Shown here: piece after piece, positions 1 through 6,471 of the stretch
Numbering within the stretch: position 1 is the stretch's first letter
Layout: every line of letters starts with the position of its first letter
Source: an uncultured Gammaproteobacteria bacterium
GTDB taxonomy: Bacteria > Pseudomonadota > Gammaproteobacteria > Steroidobacterales > GCA-2729495
Length of the DNA stretch: 11,015 nt
NCBI GenBank assembly: GCA_937958785.1
Contig: CALGMY010000143.1
Location: 1 to 11,015 of the forward strand
Reading direction: 5' to 3'
Translations under genes and position numbers: made by a program
The notes under the pieces: model-generated
Seen by the model: the letters and a program-made list of their open reading frames with translations, nothing else
Databases searched by the model: none
What the model was told of the DNA's origin: nothing

Positions 1-31
1 GATGATCGCCCGGACCCGGGGGGACTGTCGC

Positions 32-58
32 GGGCCGCGGTCACAGGACCGGCGGCCC
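32..58. other. GC-rich hairpin downstream of the PspC gene
   Basis: An imperfect inverted repeat: GGGCCGCGGTC at 32-42, loop ACAG, and GACCGGCGGCCC at 47-58, pairing with one bulged base. It lies just past the stop of the minus-strand PspC gene and could protect or end that transcript. No T-run follows on either strand, so it is not a canonical rho-independent terminator. Nothing else was recognised in bases 1-68. Confidence 0.35.
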
Positions 59-68
59 GGGGCAGGGG

Positions 69-272
69 CTAGTCGTCACCCTCCGGGGTGATGACCCACA
101 GGATCAGGTAGACGAGGATCCCGGGGAAGGCGGCGCTGATCAGGGACAGGAGGACGTAGGCGAGCCGCACCAGCGTCGGGTCCCAGCCCGTCCAGGCGGC
201 GAGGCCACCGCACACGCCGGCGATCATCCGGTCGGTCCGGGACCTCTGCAGGCGGGGCTTCCGGGTTTCCAT
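69..272 (-). CDS. small PspC-domain membrane protein
   Basis: The 67-residue protein consists almost wholly of one PspC domain. A basic N-terminus with RSRTDRMIAGVCGGLA is followed by a conserved stretch with W-D-P-T-L-V-R-L and a hydrophobic membrane segment at about residues 38-61 ending in ILWVITPE. PspC proteins are inner-membrane components or sensors of envelope-stress (phage-shock) responses. The single-domain form is common, and its precise job is usually unknown. The ATG at 272 has a good Shine-Dalgarno, TGAGG read on the minus strand at about 280-284, 7-8 nt upstream. It is divergent from the EF-G gene with a 77-bp spacer. No pspA, pspB or pspF is visible in the window, so a link to a phage-shock operon cannot be shown. 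The family call is firm; the function is inferred. Confidence 0.88.
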   Translation of the reverse strand: METRKPRLQRSRTDRMIAGVCGGLAAWTGWDPTLVRLAYVLLSLISAAFPGILVYLILWVITPEGDD

Positions 273-296
273 CGCTGGGGCCTCACGGGCTACAAT
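266..296 (+). promoter_or_regulatory. candidate sigma70 promoter for the EF-G gene
   Basis: TACAAT at 291-296 matches the -10 consensus at five of six positions. TTTCCA at 266-271 is a poor -35 match (four of six) with a long 19-bp spacer. Transcription would start near 303, giving a leader of about 47 nt that is A/C-rich and has only a weak GAG (344-346) before the ATG at 350. The spacer must also hold the promoter of the divergent PspC gene. This is prediction by eye only. Confidence 0.4.
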
Positions 297-349
297 GGTG
301 GATTAGCCCCCATCACACCACAAAAGTCCACACCGCAAAAGACGAGATC

Positions 350-2479
350 ATGGCCAGGAAGAAAGACCTAAAGCTCTACCGCAACATCGGGATCGTTGCC
401 CACATCGACGCGGGCAAGACCACGACCACCGAGCGCGTGCTGTACTACACCGGCCGCAAGCACCAGATCGTCGAGGTGCACGACACCAAGGATGGCAAGG
501 CCAGCACCACGACCGATTACCTCGAGCAGGAGAAGAAGCGCGGTATCACGATCCAGAGCGCCGCCGTCTCGACGGAGTGGAAGGGTCACCAGATCAACGT
601 CATCGACACCCCGGGCCACGTGGACTTCACCATCGAGGTGAACCGCAGCCTGCGCGTGCTGGATGGCGCGGTGGTGGTGTTCGACGGCGTGGCGGGCGTG
701 GAGCCCCAGACCGAGACCAACTGGCGCCTGGCCAACCAGTACAACGTCCCCCGCATGTGCTACGTCAACAAGATGGACCGCATGGGCGCCAATTTCGCCC
801 ACTGCGTGAAGGGCATCCGGGAGCGTCTCGGCGCCAACGTCGTGCTCTGCCAGGTGCCGATCGGCAGCCACGACGAGTTCACCGGCATGGTCGACCTGGT
901 CGCCGGTGTCGGCTACGTCTGGCATTCCGACGACAAGGACAGCGAGTGGGAGACCGTCCCCCTCGACCAGATCAAGGGGCGGTTCCATTTTCCCAATGCC
1001 CAGGACAACGAGTGGCTCGCCGACCTGCCGAAGCTGCGCCAGGACACCCTGGAGACTGCCCTCGCGATGGATGACGACGCCTTTATGGAGTTCGTGGAGA
1101 ACGGCAAGTTCGATCCCGCGGTCCTCAAGGCCTGCATCCGCAAGGGCACGGTCACCGGCAAGCTGGTCCCGGTCTTCTGCGGTTCCTCCTTCAAGAACAA
1201 GGGTGTTCAGCAGCTGCTGGATGCGGTCGTCGACTACCTGCCCTACCCCGGCGAGAACGGCGGCATCGGCATCGTTGACCCGGACGGCAAGCCCATCGGC
1301 GTGCAGGAAGTGAAGGACGACGCCCCGGCGCGCGCCCTGGCATTCAAGGTCATCAACGACCAGTTCGGCACGCTGACCTTCTGCCGCATCTATTCCGGCG
1401 TCATCAAGAAGGGCGACACCCTCGCCAACGTGACCCGCGGGAAGCGCGAGCGCATCGGCCGCATCGTCGAGGTCCAGGCCAATGCGACCAAGGACATCGA
1501 TGAAGTACGCGCGGGCGACATCTGCGCCTTCGTGTCCATGAAGGAGACGGAGACCGGCGATTCGCTGTGCGACCAGGACAGCCCGGTGCTGCTCGAGCGC
1601 ATGCGGTTCCCGGACCCCGTCATCAGCGTGTCGGTCGAGCCCAAGACCCGTACGGACGTGGACAAGATGTCCACCGCCATCTACAAGATGGTGAAGGCCG
1701 ACCCGTCCCTCCGTCTCGAGGTGGACCAGGAGACCGGCCAGACCATCCTCAAGGGGATGGGCGAGCTGCACCTCGAGGTCACCATCGATCGCATGCGGAC
1801 CGAACTCGGTGTCGAGGCCAACATGGGCAAGCCGCGGGTGAGCTTCCGCGAGGCCTTCGGCCAGACGCTCGAGCGGGTCTACACCCACAAGAAGCAGTCC
1901 GGTGGCTCGGGCCAGTATGCCGAGATCAAGATGATCTTCGAGCCGCTGCCGCCCGGCAGTGGCATCGAGTTCTCCGACGAGATCGTGGGCGGTCGCATTC
2001 CCCGTGAGTTCATCCCCTCGGTCGAGCACGCCATCCGGTCCGAGTCGAAGCGTGGCCAGATTGCCGGCTACGAGGTGGTGGACTTCAAGGCCCGCCTCAT
2101 CGACGGCAAGTACCACGACGTGGACAGCTCCGCGCTGGCCTTCGAGATCGCCGGCCGGGCCATGTTCCGTGAGGCCCACAAGGCGAGCAAGCCCAAGCTG
2201 CTGGAGCCCATCATGCGGGTCGAGGTCGTCACGGAGTCCGATTACCTCGGCGAGATCATCGGCGACTTCAACCGTCGTCGTGGCTCGGTCAGCGAGCAGG
2301 GCCAGAAGGGTACCCAGGCCTTCGTGCAGGGCTTCATCCCCCTGGCGGAGATGTTCGGCTACATCAACTTCCTCCGGTCCGCGACCAGCGGCCGGGGCAC
2401 GTTCACGATGGAGTTCGACCACTACGCCGAAGTGTCGGCAGGCCTCGTCGACAAGTTGATGGAGCGCGAAGCCAAGTAG
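350..2479 (+). CDS. fusA: elongation factor G (stand-alone, probable paralogue)
   Basis: A 709-residue translational GTPase that catalyses ribosome translocation with GTP. It is full length for EF-G. Visible motifs: P-loop AHIDAGKT (17-24), switch I RGITI with Thr67, DTPGHVD (86-92, with His90), NKMD (140-143), the G5-like CGSSFKNKG, domain II and III motifs ending in GMGELHLEV, a domain IV loop SGGSGQYAE, and the domain IV tip YHDVDSS. The arrangement is intact, so an active factor is expected. Two points are unusual. The gene is alone: no rpsL, rpsG or tuf flanks it, unlike the str operon. Between EVHD (42-45) and EQE (59-61) there are 13 residues where typical bacterial EF-G has about 8, so switch I is lengthened; mitochondrial EF-G1/spdEFG1-type proteins also carry extra residues here. 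It may be a second EF-G paralogue or the only EF-G in this genome; the window cannot tell. The stop TAG is part of a REP GTAG. Confidence 0.95.
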   Translation: MARKKDLKLYRNIGIVAHIDAGKTTTTERVLYYTGRKHQIVEVHDTKDGKASTTTDYLEQEKKRGITIQSAAVSTEWKGHQINVIDTPGHVDFTIEVNRSLRVLDGAVVVFDGVAGVEPQTETNWRLANQYNVPRMCYVNKMDRMGANFAHCVKGIRERLGANVVLCQVPIGSHDEFTGMVDLVAGVGYVWHSDDKDSEWETVPLDQIKGRFHFPNAQDNEWLADLPKLRQDTLETALAMDDDAFMEFVENGKFDPAVLKACIRKGTVTGKLVPVFCGSSFKNKGVQQLLDAVVDYLPYPGENGGIGIVDPDGKPIGVQEVKDDAPARALAFKVINDQFGTLTFCRIYSGVIKKGDTLANVTRGKRERIGRIVEVQANATKDIDEVRAGDICAFVSMKETETGDSLCDQDSPVLLERMRFPDPVISVSVEPKTRTDVDKMSTAIYKMVKADPSLRLEVDQETGQTILKGMGELHLEVTIDRMRTELGVEANMGKPRVSFREAFGQTLERVYTHKKQSGGSGQYAEIKMIFEPLPPGSGIEFSDEIVGGRIPREFIPSVEHAIRSESKRGQIAGYEVVDFKARLIDGKYHDVDSSALAFEIAGRAMFREAHKASKPKLLEPIMRVEVVTESDYLGEIIGDFNRRRGSVSEQGQKGTQAFVQGFIPLAEMFGYINFLRSATSGRGTFTMEFDHYAEVSAGLVDKLMEREAK

Positions 2480-2509
2480 GAGCGCTCGTAGGAGCGCCTT
2501 GAGGCGCGA
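2476..2509 (+). repeat. GTAG-type REP palindrome with a duplicated head
   Basis: The core at 2488-2509 starts with GTAG, followed by GGAGC and a stem GCGCCT / AGGCGC (2494-2499 and 2502-2507), ending in GCGA. This matches the GTAG-headed REP family of Pseudomonas, Xanthomonas and Stenotrophomonas (SMAG-like). The first ten bases, GTAGGAGCGC, also occur at 2476-2485, giving a 12-bp-period direct repeat. The TAG of that first copy is the EF-G stop codon. A second copy of the family lies at 3808-3829 on the other strand. Such REPs are mobilised by RAYT tyrosine transposases encoded elsewhere; none is in this window. Confidence 0.8.
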
Positions 2510-2530
2510 CTTTCTCCGGCGAACCGCTGA

Positions 2531-2570
2531 GGGCCGGTCCGGCAGATGCCGGCCCGGCCCTTTCTTCGTT
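2531..2570 (+). terminator. rho-independent terminator after EF-G
   Basis: A 13-bp stem pairs 2531-2543 with 2548-2560 (one mismatch) around the loop AGAT, followed by the T-rich TTTCTTCGTT (2561-2570). This fits an intrinsic terminator for the plus-strand EF-G transcript. It abuts the stop codon of the convergent MFS gene (2570-2572). On the minus strand the hairpin lacks a following U-tract, so it would be at most a weak terminator for the MFS operon. Confidence 0.85.
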
Positions 2571-3808
2571 CAGGCCCCGGCCTCCCTCCCGAACCGCGGG
2601 TACCGCCCCAGCCCCAGCAGGAGCACGGCGCCGCCAACGAAGAGTCCCATGGCCACGTGCAGCATCGGGTCGTAACTGCCCGTGGTGTCACGCACCCAGC
2701 CGTAGACCGCGGGTGACACGGACGAGGCGAGGCCGAACGGCACGTACAGGAACCCGTAGACCTTGCCGTAGTGGGCCATGCCGAAATAGCGCCCGGCGAG
2801 GAAGGCGACCAGGTCGGTTTCCGCCCCGGCGGCAAGGCCCAGCACCACGGCCGACAGGACGGCAAGGCCGGTGGTCAGGCCATCCCCGGCCAGGAGCCAG
2901 CAGGCCAGTGCCGGCGCGCTGAGGAGCGGCAGGGTGACGAGCGGGGCCCAGAAGCGGTCGAGCAGGAAGCCCGTGCCGACGCGCCCGACGAGGATCGAGA
3001 GTCCCTGGGTGCTGACGATGCCGGCCGCTGCTGCCAGCGAGAAGCCCTGTCCCTGCAGCATCTGGGCGAGGTGCACGAAGACGCCCCCGTAGGCAAAGGC
3101 CACGCAGAGCACCGATGCCCAGATGAGCCAGAACCGGTAGCCCCGCAGTGCCTGCCCGAGCGTCAGCCCCGGCAGCCCACCAGCGACGTTGAGTTCCGGC
3201 GGGCGCTGGTCGACTGCCGGCTCCCGGAACAGCAGCAAGCCGAGCGGGAGGGCGACGAGCAGCGGCAGCAGCGCCAGGAAGGGAAACGTCAGGCGCCAGC
3301 CAAGGTTGGCGACACTGTAGGCCGCGAGCGGCGGCACCAGGATCGCCGTGATGCTGGTGCCGATCAGGGCGAGGCCGAGGGCCAGCCCCCGGCGCCGGAA
3401 GAACCAGAGGTTGATGCCGCGGGTCCAGGTCACCGGCGTGGAGCCGAAGCCGATGACACCGACGGTGAGCCACATCAGCCAGTAACCCGTCAGCGAGCCC
3501 GGCACCAGCGCCAGCGCGGCGAACGACAGGCCGAAGGCGAGCAGGGACCAGAGCGCCACGGGCCGGACGCCGAAGCGGTCGCTGAGCGAGCCATAGACCG
3601 GTGCCAGCAGGGAGCCGGCGATGCCGCAGATCGTGAGGCCGAGGGTGATGTCCCGGAACGACCAGCCGAATTCGTCGTGGATCGGGCCGAGCACGAAGCC
3701 GATCGTGTTGTACGGAATCGGCGAGGCGCCGAAGGCCACGCCGACCATGGCGGCCACGAGCACCTTCCAGCCCAGGCTGAACTCCGAGCGGGGTGGCTGC
3801 GGGATCAT
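2570..3808 (-). CDS. MFS transporter (monocarboxylate/oxalate-formate-like)
   Basis: A 412-residue polytopic inner-membrane protein with about 12 hydrophobic segments, close to the usual MFS length. The loop 2-3 signature GSLSDRFGVRP (73-83) is clear. A second-half motif GAETDLVAFLAGRYFG (328-343) is typical of the MFS branch that holds monocarboxylate and oxalate/formate carriers. The central loop is at about residues 195-215. It is the last gene of the ubiD-nitrilase-MFS operon, starting 17 nt after the nitrilase stop, so a carboxylate substrate or product of the decarboxylase is the natural guess; the substrate itself cannot be read from sequence. The ATG at 3808 is chosen because it gives a normal N-terminus. 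Its nearest Shine-Dalgarno-like GGAG lies 14 nt upstream inside the REP, a rather long spacing. REP folding could therefore lower its translation. Confidence 0.88.
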   Translation of the reverse strand: MIPQPPRSEFSLGWKVLVAAMVGVAFGASPIPYNTIGFVLGPIHDEFGWSFRDITLGLTICGIAGSLLAPVYGSLSDRFGVRPVALWSLLAFGLSFAALALVPGSLTGYWLMWLTVGVIGFGSTPVTWTRGINLWFFRRRGLALGLALIGTSITAILVPPLAAYSVANLGWRLTFPFLALLPLLVALPLGLLLFREPAVDQRPPELNVAGGLPGLTLGQALRGYRFWLIWASVLCVAFAYGGVFVHLAQMLQGQGFSLAAAAGIVSTQGLSILVGRVGTGFLLDRFWAPLVTLPLLSAPALACWLLAGDGLTTGLAVLSAVVLGLAAGAETDLVAFLAGRYFGMAHYGKVYGFLYVPFGLASSVSPAVYGWVRDTTGSYDPMLHVAMGLFVGGAVLLLGLGRYPRFGREAGA

Positions 3809-3829
3809 CGCGGCTGAAGCCGCTCCTAC
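3808..3829 (-). repeat. GTAG-type REP palindrome between nitrilase and MFS genes
   Basis: Read on the minus strand, this 22-bp element starts GTAGGAGC and has a stem GCGGCT / AGCCGC around TC, ending in GCGA. It is the classic GTAG REP unit. Its TAG is the nitrilase stop codon, and its last base is the A of the MFS ATG. It therefore fills the whole intercistronic gap of the operon. REPs at such places can protect upstream mRNA from 3' exonucleases and reduce downstream expression; that role is inferred here. The related unit after EF-G (2488-2509) has the stem GCGCCT / AGGCGC instead. Confidence 0.85.
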
Positions 3830-4878
3830 CGGCCCCTGGGGGTGAAGCTGCCGCGCTTGAGCAGGCCCTGCACCGAGTCCTCGAAGACCCGTTCGGTGCC
3901 GGCATCGTCCATCGCCGGCAGGTTCTTCGGCCAGACGGGCTGGTCGTAGATCCGCCGGTAGACTTCAGTACGCAGGTACGGCAGCCAGTTCTGGAAACGG
4001 GCCGTGGCCCGGTAGTTCCGCAGTGCCTCGATGTTGACTTCGCTGGCGACGTAGCAGTCGTCCACCACCGCACTCTGGGCAAGCACCTCGCCCTTGTAGC
4101 CGACGATCATGGACTTTCCGCCCAGGGCACCACCGATCACCGTCGGGGGGTTGCCCGGCATGATCAGGGCCCCGCAGTTCGGGGCGACGAGGTAGGCCGT
4201 GTTGTCTGCTGCCCGGGCCCGGTTCTGCACGTCCCAGATCTCGCGGGACACCCAGGGCTCCGGCAGGGACGCCCGATACAGTATCTCGGCACCATTCATG
4301 GCGAACCCCCGGTAGCTCTCCGGGAAGGCCCCCTCCACGCCGACGCTGCCGCCGATGTTGCCGATCTCGGTACGGGCCACGGGAAAGAAGGCCTCCAGCG
4401 TGTCGCCCTGGGCGGCGATCCACTGGTCATAGACGTCGTGGGGGGTCGTCGAATGCTCCACGAACAGCACGACGTTCTTGCGGTGCTTGTAGATGACCCG
4501 CCCCTCCGGGTCGAGCAGGAAGACCGTGTTGAAGAAGCGATCCGGATATTCCGGCAGCTTCTCCTTCAGCTGGCCCAGGATGAACACGCCGTGCCGGCGT
4601 GCCTTCTCGCCGAGGAACTCGGTCTCCCAGCCAGGGATGTCCGCGGCGAGCGTGGCCGTGTACTCGGCCGAGGACAGGTGCAGGATCTCGTCCGCGAATC
4701 CCTGGATGCAGCCCTCGCCGAGCGCGATGAGCCGGACTGGCAGCTCCAGCGAGCAGATGTGGCACACCAGGTCGACCATGTTCCCGATGTGGGTCAGGTT
4801 CCGTTCAACCTCGCTGCGCCTCGCACAGTGGCGGACTGTGGTCTGCAGGGCAACCGCCATGTACGGATCGATGCTCAC
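3826..4878 (-). CDS. nitrilase-superfamily protein lacking the catalytic Cys
   Basis: A 350-residue protein with the carbon-nitrogen hydrolase fold, similar in layout to aliphatic amidase (AmiE). By eye, Glu55 (GEGCIQGF), Lys134 (YKHRKN) and Glu141 (VEHSTTP) correspond to AmiE Glu59, Lys134 and Glu142. The nucleophile region is IGNIGGSVGVEGAFPE (172-187), followed by FAMNGAEIL. It has Gly180 where Cys166 of AmiE stands, and no Cys occurs between residues 58 and 187. The codons were checked on the DNA, so this is not a translation slip. Ordinary amide or nitrile hydrolysis through a thioimidate is thus not expected; a non-catalytic, binding or altered role is inferred. The GTG start at 4878 overlaps the UbiD stop (GTGA) and has GGAGG 8 nt upstream, favouring it over the ATG at 4860. 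The stop TAG lies within the downstream REP. The family is sure; activity and substrate are unknown. Confidence 0.88.
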   Translation of the reverse strand: MSIDPYMAVALQTTVRHCARRSEVERNLTHIGNMVDLVCHICSLELPVRLIALGEGCIQGFADEILHLSSAEYTATLAADIPGWETEFLGEKARRHGVFILGQLKEKLPEYPDRFFNTVFLLDPEGRVIYKHRKNVVLFVEHSTTPHDVYDQWIAAQGDTLEAFFPVARTEIGNIGGSVGVEGAFPESYRGFAMNGAEILYRASLPEPWVSREIWDVQNRARAADNTAYLVAPNCGALIMPGNPPTVIGGALGGKSMIVGYKGEVLAQSAVVDDCYVASEVNIEALRNYRATARFQNWLPYLRTEVYRRIYDQPVWPKNLPAMDDAGTERVFEDSVQGLLKRGSFTPRGR

Positions 4879-6284
4879 GCTGCGGGCCTCCGGTTCAGGT
4901 AGTCGGCCAGGCGGATCGACCCGGCACCCGGGATGACCGGCTTGCGCAACTTCTCCCGGTCTTCCATGTCCATGGTGGCATCAACGCCGACGCGCAGCGA
5001 CCCACGGCCGTCCTTGGCGCAACGCTCGAGTTCCCAGCTTTCCACGTCGGGGATGACCCGGAACTTGCGCGCGTCGGCCACCCGGCTCCAGATCGCCCAT
5101 TCGACCTCGTTGAGGTCATTGACGTCGATATCGTCGTCGACCACCACGATGCGCTTGGTGATGTGGCTCACCGGAAAGAACCCGCCGGCGGCCTTGAAGG
5201 CAGCCTCGATGAGCTGCATGGGCTCGGCGTCGCTGGTCTTGCGGATGGCAATCACGATGTGGGCCATGGAGCCGAACTTCGGGTCCAGGTACACGTTGAT
5301 GGCGTGGATGGCAGGGAGCTGCTTCTGCAGCGCGCCGGCGAGCGCCCGCTGGATTCCGAACGTCGCGAGCGCGCCGAGCGTGTTGTGTTCTGGGTTCTTG
5401 CCCGCGAGGATCGAGTAGAAGAGGGCATCACGCCGGTGGGTTATGGCGGTAACCTCGGTGACGGGGGCGGTCTCGGGTCCGTACTGGCCGGCGAACTCGC
5501 CGAGGGTGTTCTCGATCTTGCGGCTGAAGTCCACCCGTCCCTCGATGACGATCTCGGCGTTGGCCGGGACGAGCAGGTCGCTGGTCCGGCAGCGGACGAG
5601 GTCGATGGCCCGGCCCTGCAGCGCCCCGGCGAGGTCGAGTTCCGACTGGTGGGGTGGCAGCTTGCAGGAGGCGGCAATCTGCAGGGAGGGCTCGACGCCG
5701 AGGGCCAGCGCGATGGACATGGGCTCTCCCGTCTCCTCGGCGTGCCGGTAGAAGGTGCGCAGGTCCGACAGCGAGCTGGCGTTCACGGCGACGATATTCC
5801 GGCCGAGGATCAGCGTGCGGTATACCCCTACGTTCAGGTGGCCCGTGCGGGGATTGCGCGTGATGCCGACGGCGGCGGTAATGAAGGGACCGCTGTCCAG
5901 CTCGAACACGGTAGGTACCGGCAGGTCGGACATGTTGACGTCCTTGCCCGTCAGGACGACGTCCTGCACCGGTCCGGACGCAACTTCCCGGGGTGGCAGG
6001 GGCGAGGTCTTGGCCTGCTCGACCCGGCGGTCCAGGTCGGCCGGCCCGAAGGGCTCGCCGGGCGTGCTGCCGAGGGCCCAGCCGTAGCACTCGAACCGGT
6101 TCAGCAGCCCGCCCACGACCGGAAACCGGGCGCCCGTGACGTTCTCGAACAGGAAAGCCCGCCGTTCCCGCTCCACCTGCTCCATGACGGCCGGCATCTC
6201 GAACCGGGGGTCCACGGGCCGGCTGATGCGGTACAGCTCCCCCCGCTCCTCGAGCAACTTCACGAGGCCTCTGAAATCCTGCAC
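4875..6284 (-). CDS. UbiD-family prenylated-FMN-dependent decarboxylase
   Basis: With the GTG start at 6284 the protein has 469 residues, normal for UbiD. Family members use prenyl-FMN, made by UbiX, to decarboxylate or carboxylate aromatic and alpha,beta-unsaturated acids in the cytoplasm. Visible motifs: N-terminal DFRGLVKLLEERGELYRI, then HLNVGVYRTL with Asn151 and Arg156 (Asn168 and Arg173 in fungal Fdc1), PANAEIVIEG (240-249, metal-site Glu), LGEFAGQYG, and GKNPEHNTLG with Glu299 at the catalytic acid position. By-eye alignment to Fdc1 and E. coli UbiD puts Leu172 where the metal-ligand His (Fdc1 His191) is expected. GTG 6284 is preferred because AGGAG lies 8 nt upstream and homology begins there; the frame stays open upstream to 6452 but that extension looks non-coding. 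First gene of the operon. It is not evidently the ubiquinone-pathway ubiD; the substrate is unknown and ubiX is absent here. Confidence 0.92.
   Translation of the reverse strand: MQDFRGLVKLLEERGELYRISRPVDPRFEMPAVMEQVERERRAFLFENVTGARFPVVGGLLNRFECYGWALGSTPGEPFGPADLDRRVEQAKTSPLPPREVASGPVQDVVLTGKDVNMSDLPVPTVFELDSGPFITAAVGITRNPRTGHLNVGVYRTLILGRNIVAVNASSLSDLRTFYRHAEETGEPMSIALALGVEPSLQIAASCKLPPHQSELDLAGALQGRAIDLVRCRTSDLLVPANAEIVIEGRVDFSRKIENTLGEFAGQYGPETAPVTEVTAITHRRDALFYSILAGKNPEHNTLGALATFGIQRALAGALQKQLPAIHAINVYLDPKFGSMAHIVIAIRKTSDAEPMQLIEAAFKAAGGFFPVSHITKRIVVVDDDIDVNDLNEVEWAIWSRVADARKFRVIPDVESWELERCAKDGRGSLRVGVDATMDMEDREKLRKPVIPGAGSIRLADYLNRRPAA
4887..4891 (-). promoter_or_regulatory. Shine-Dalgarno deciding the nitrilase GTG start
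   Basis: GGAGG on the minus strand, 8 nt before the GTG at 4878 and inside the 3' end of the UbiD coding region. With the 4-nt GTGA overlap it argues for translational coupling of the two genes and against the in-frame ATG six codons later. Confidence 0.75.
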
Positions 6285-6292
6285 CTGGTGGT

Positions 6293-6297
6293 CTCCT
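6293..6297 (-). promoter_or_regulatory. Shine-Dalgarno deciding the UbiD GTG start
   Basis: AGGAG on the minus strand, separated by 8 nt from the GTG at 6284. It supports this start over upstream in-frame ATG and GTG codons, whose extension is Pro/Arg/Gly-rich and unlike any UbiD N-terminus. Confidence 0.75.
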
Positions 6298-6318
6298 GAC
6301 CCGCTGGACGGCCAGCGC

Positions 6319-6324
6319 ATTGTA
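6319..6324 (-). promoter_or_regulatory. candidate -10 box for the ubiD operon
   Basis: TACAAT on the minus strand, the same hexamer as the candidate EF-G -10. It would start transcription near 6312, about 28 nt before the UbiD GTG. No convincing -35 was found 16-18 bp upstream, where the sequence is pure GC, so an activator-dependent promoter is possible. Confidence 0.35.
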
Positions 6325-6354
6325 CGGGGCACACGCGCCCGCCGGGACCTCCGG

Positions 6355-6376
6355 CCCGGCCTGTCCGCAGGCCGGG
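6355..6376. promoter_or_regulatory. perfect 22-bp dyad in the divergent spacer
   Basis: CCCGGCCTG (6355-6363) and CAGGCCGGG (6368-6376) form a perfect inverted repeat with a 4-bp TCCG centre. It sits about 30-50 bp upstream of the candidate ubiD -10, where activators often bind, and about 100 bp before the start of the cytochrome gene. It could be an operator or simply a hairpin. A second, shorter inverted repeat, GGTGCC (6375-6380) / GGCACC (6388-6393), follows directly. No regulator gene lies nearby. The rest of the 187-bp spacer shows only a possible TATGAT (6432-6437) as a -10 for the plus-strand gene. Confidence 0.4.
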
Positions 6377-6471
6377 TGCCAGCCGGTGGCACCATTATGT
6401 CGGGGCCGGCCCTTCCCGGGGCAGTGGCCGGTATGATCGGTGCAGCTGACACCGAGAACGTGGGGGACGTC

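Noticed and set aside
368..2422. 684-codon open frame antisense to EF-G
   Set aside because: The translation is His/Leu/Asp-rich with no recognisable domain. It mirrors the third-position GC bias of the clear EF-G gene, so it is a shadow frame.
2531..2560. Considered as a further REP copy
   Set aside because: It has no GTAG head, a much longer stem, and a T-rich tail, so it is better explained as an intrinsic terminator.
6285..6452. 56-codon N-terminal extension of UbiD in the open frame
   Set aside because: The extension is Pro/Arg/Gly-rich and unlike UbiD N-termini. A strong Shine-Dalgarno and the start of homology favour the GTG at 6284, and the extension would cover the candidate promoter.
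6136..6471. Upstream extension of the cytochrome fusion protein
   Set aside because: It is antisense to ubiD and would bury the signal peptide inside the chain; the GTG at 6472 directly precedes a typical signal sequence.
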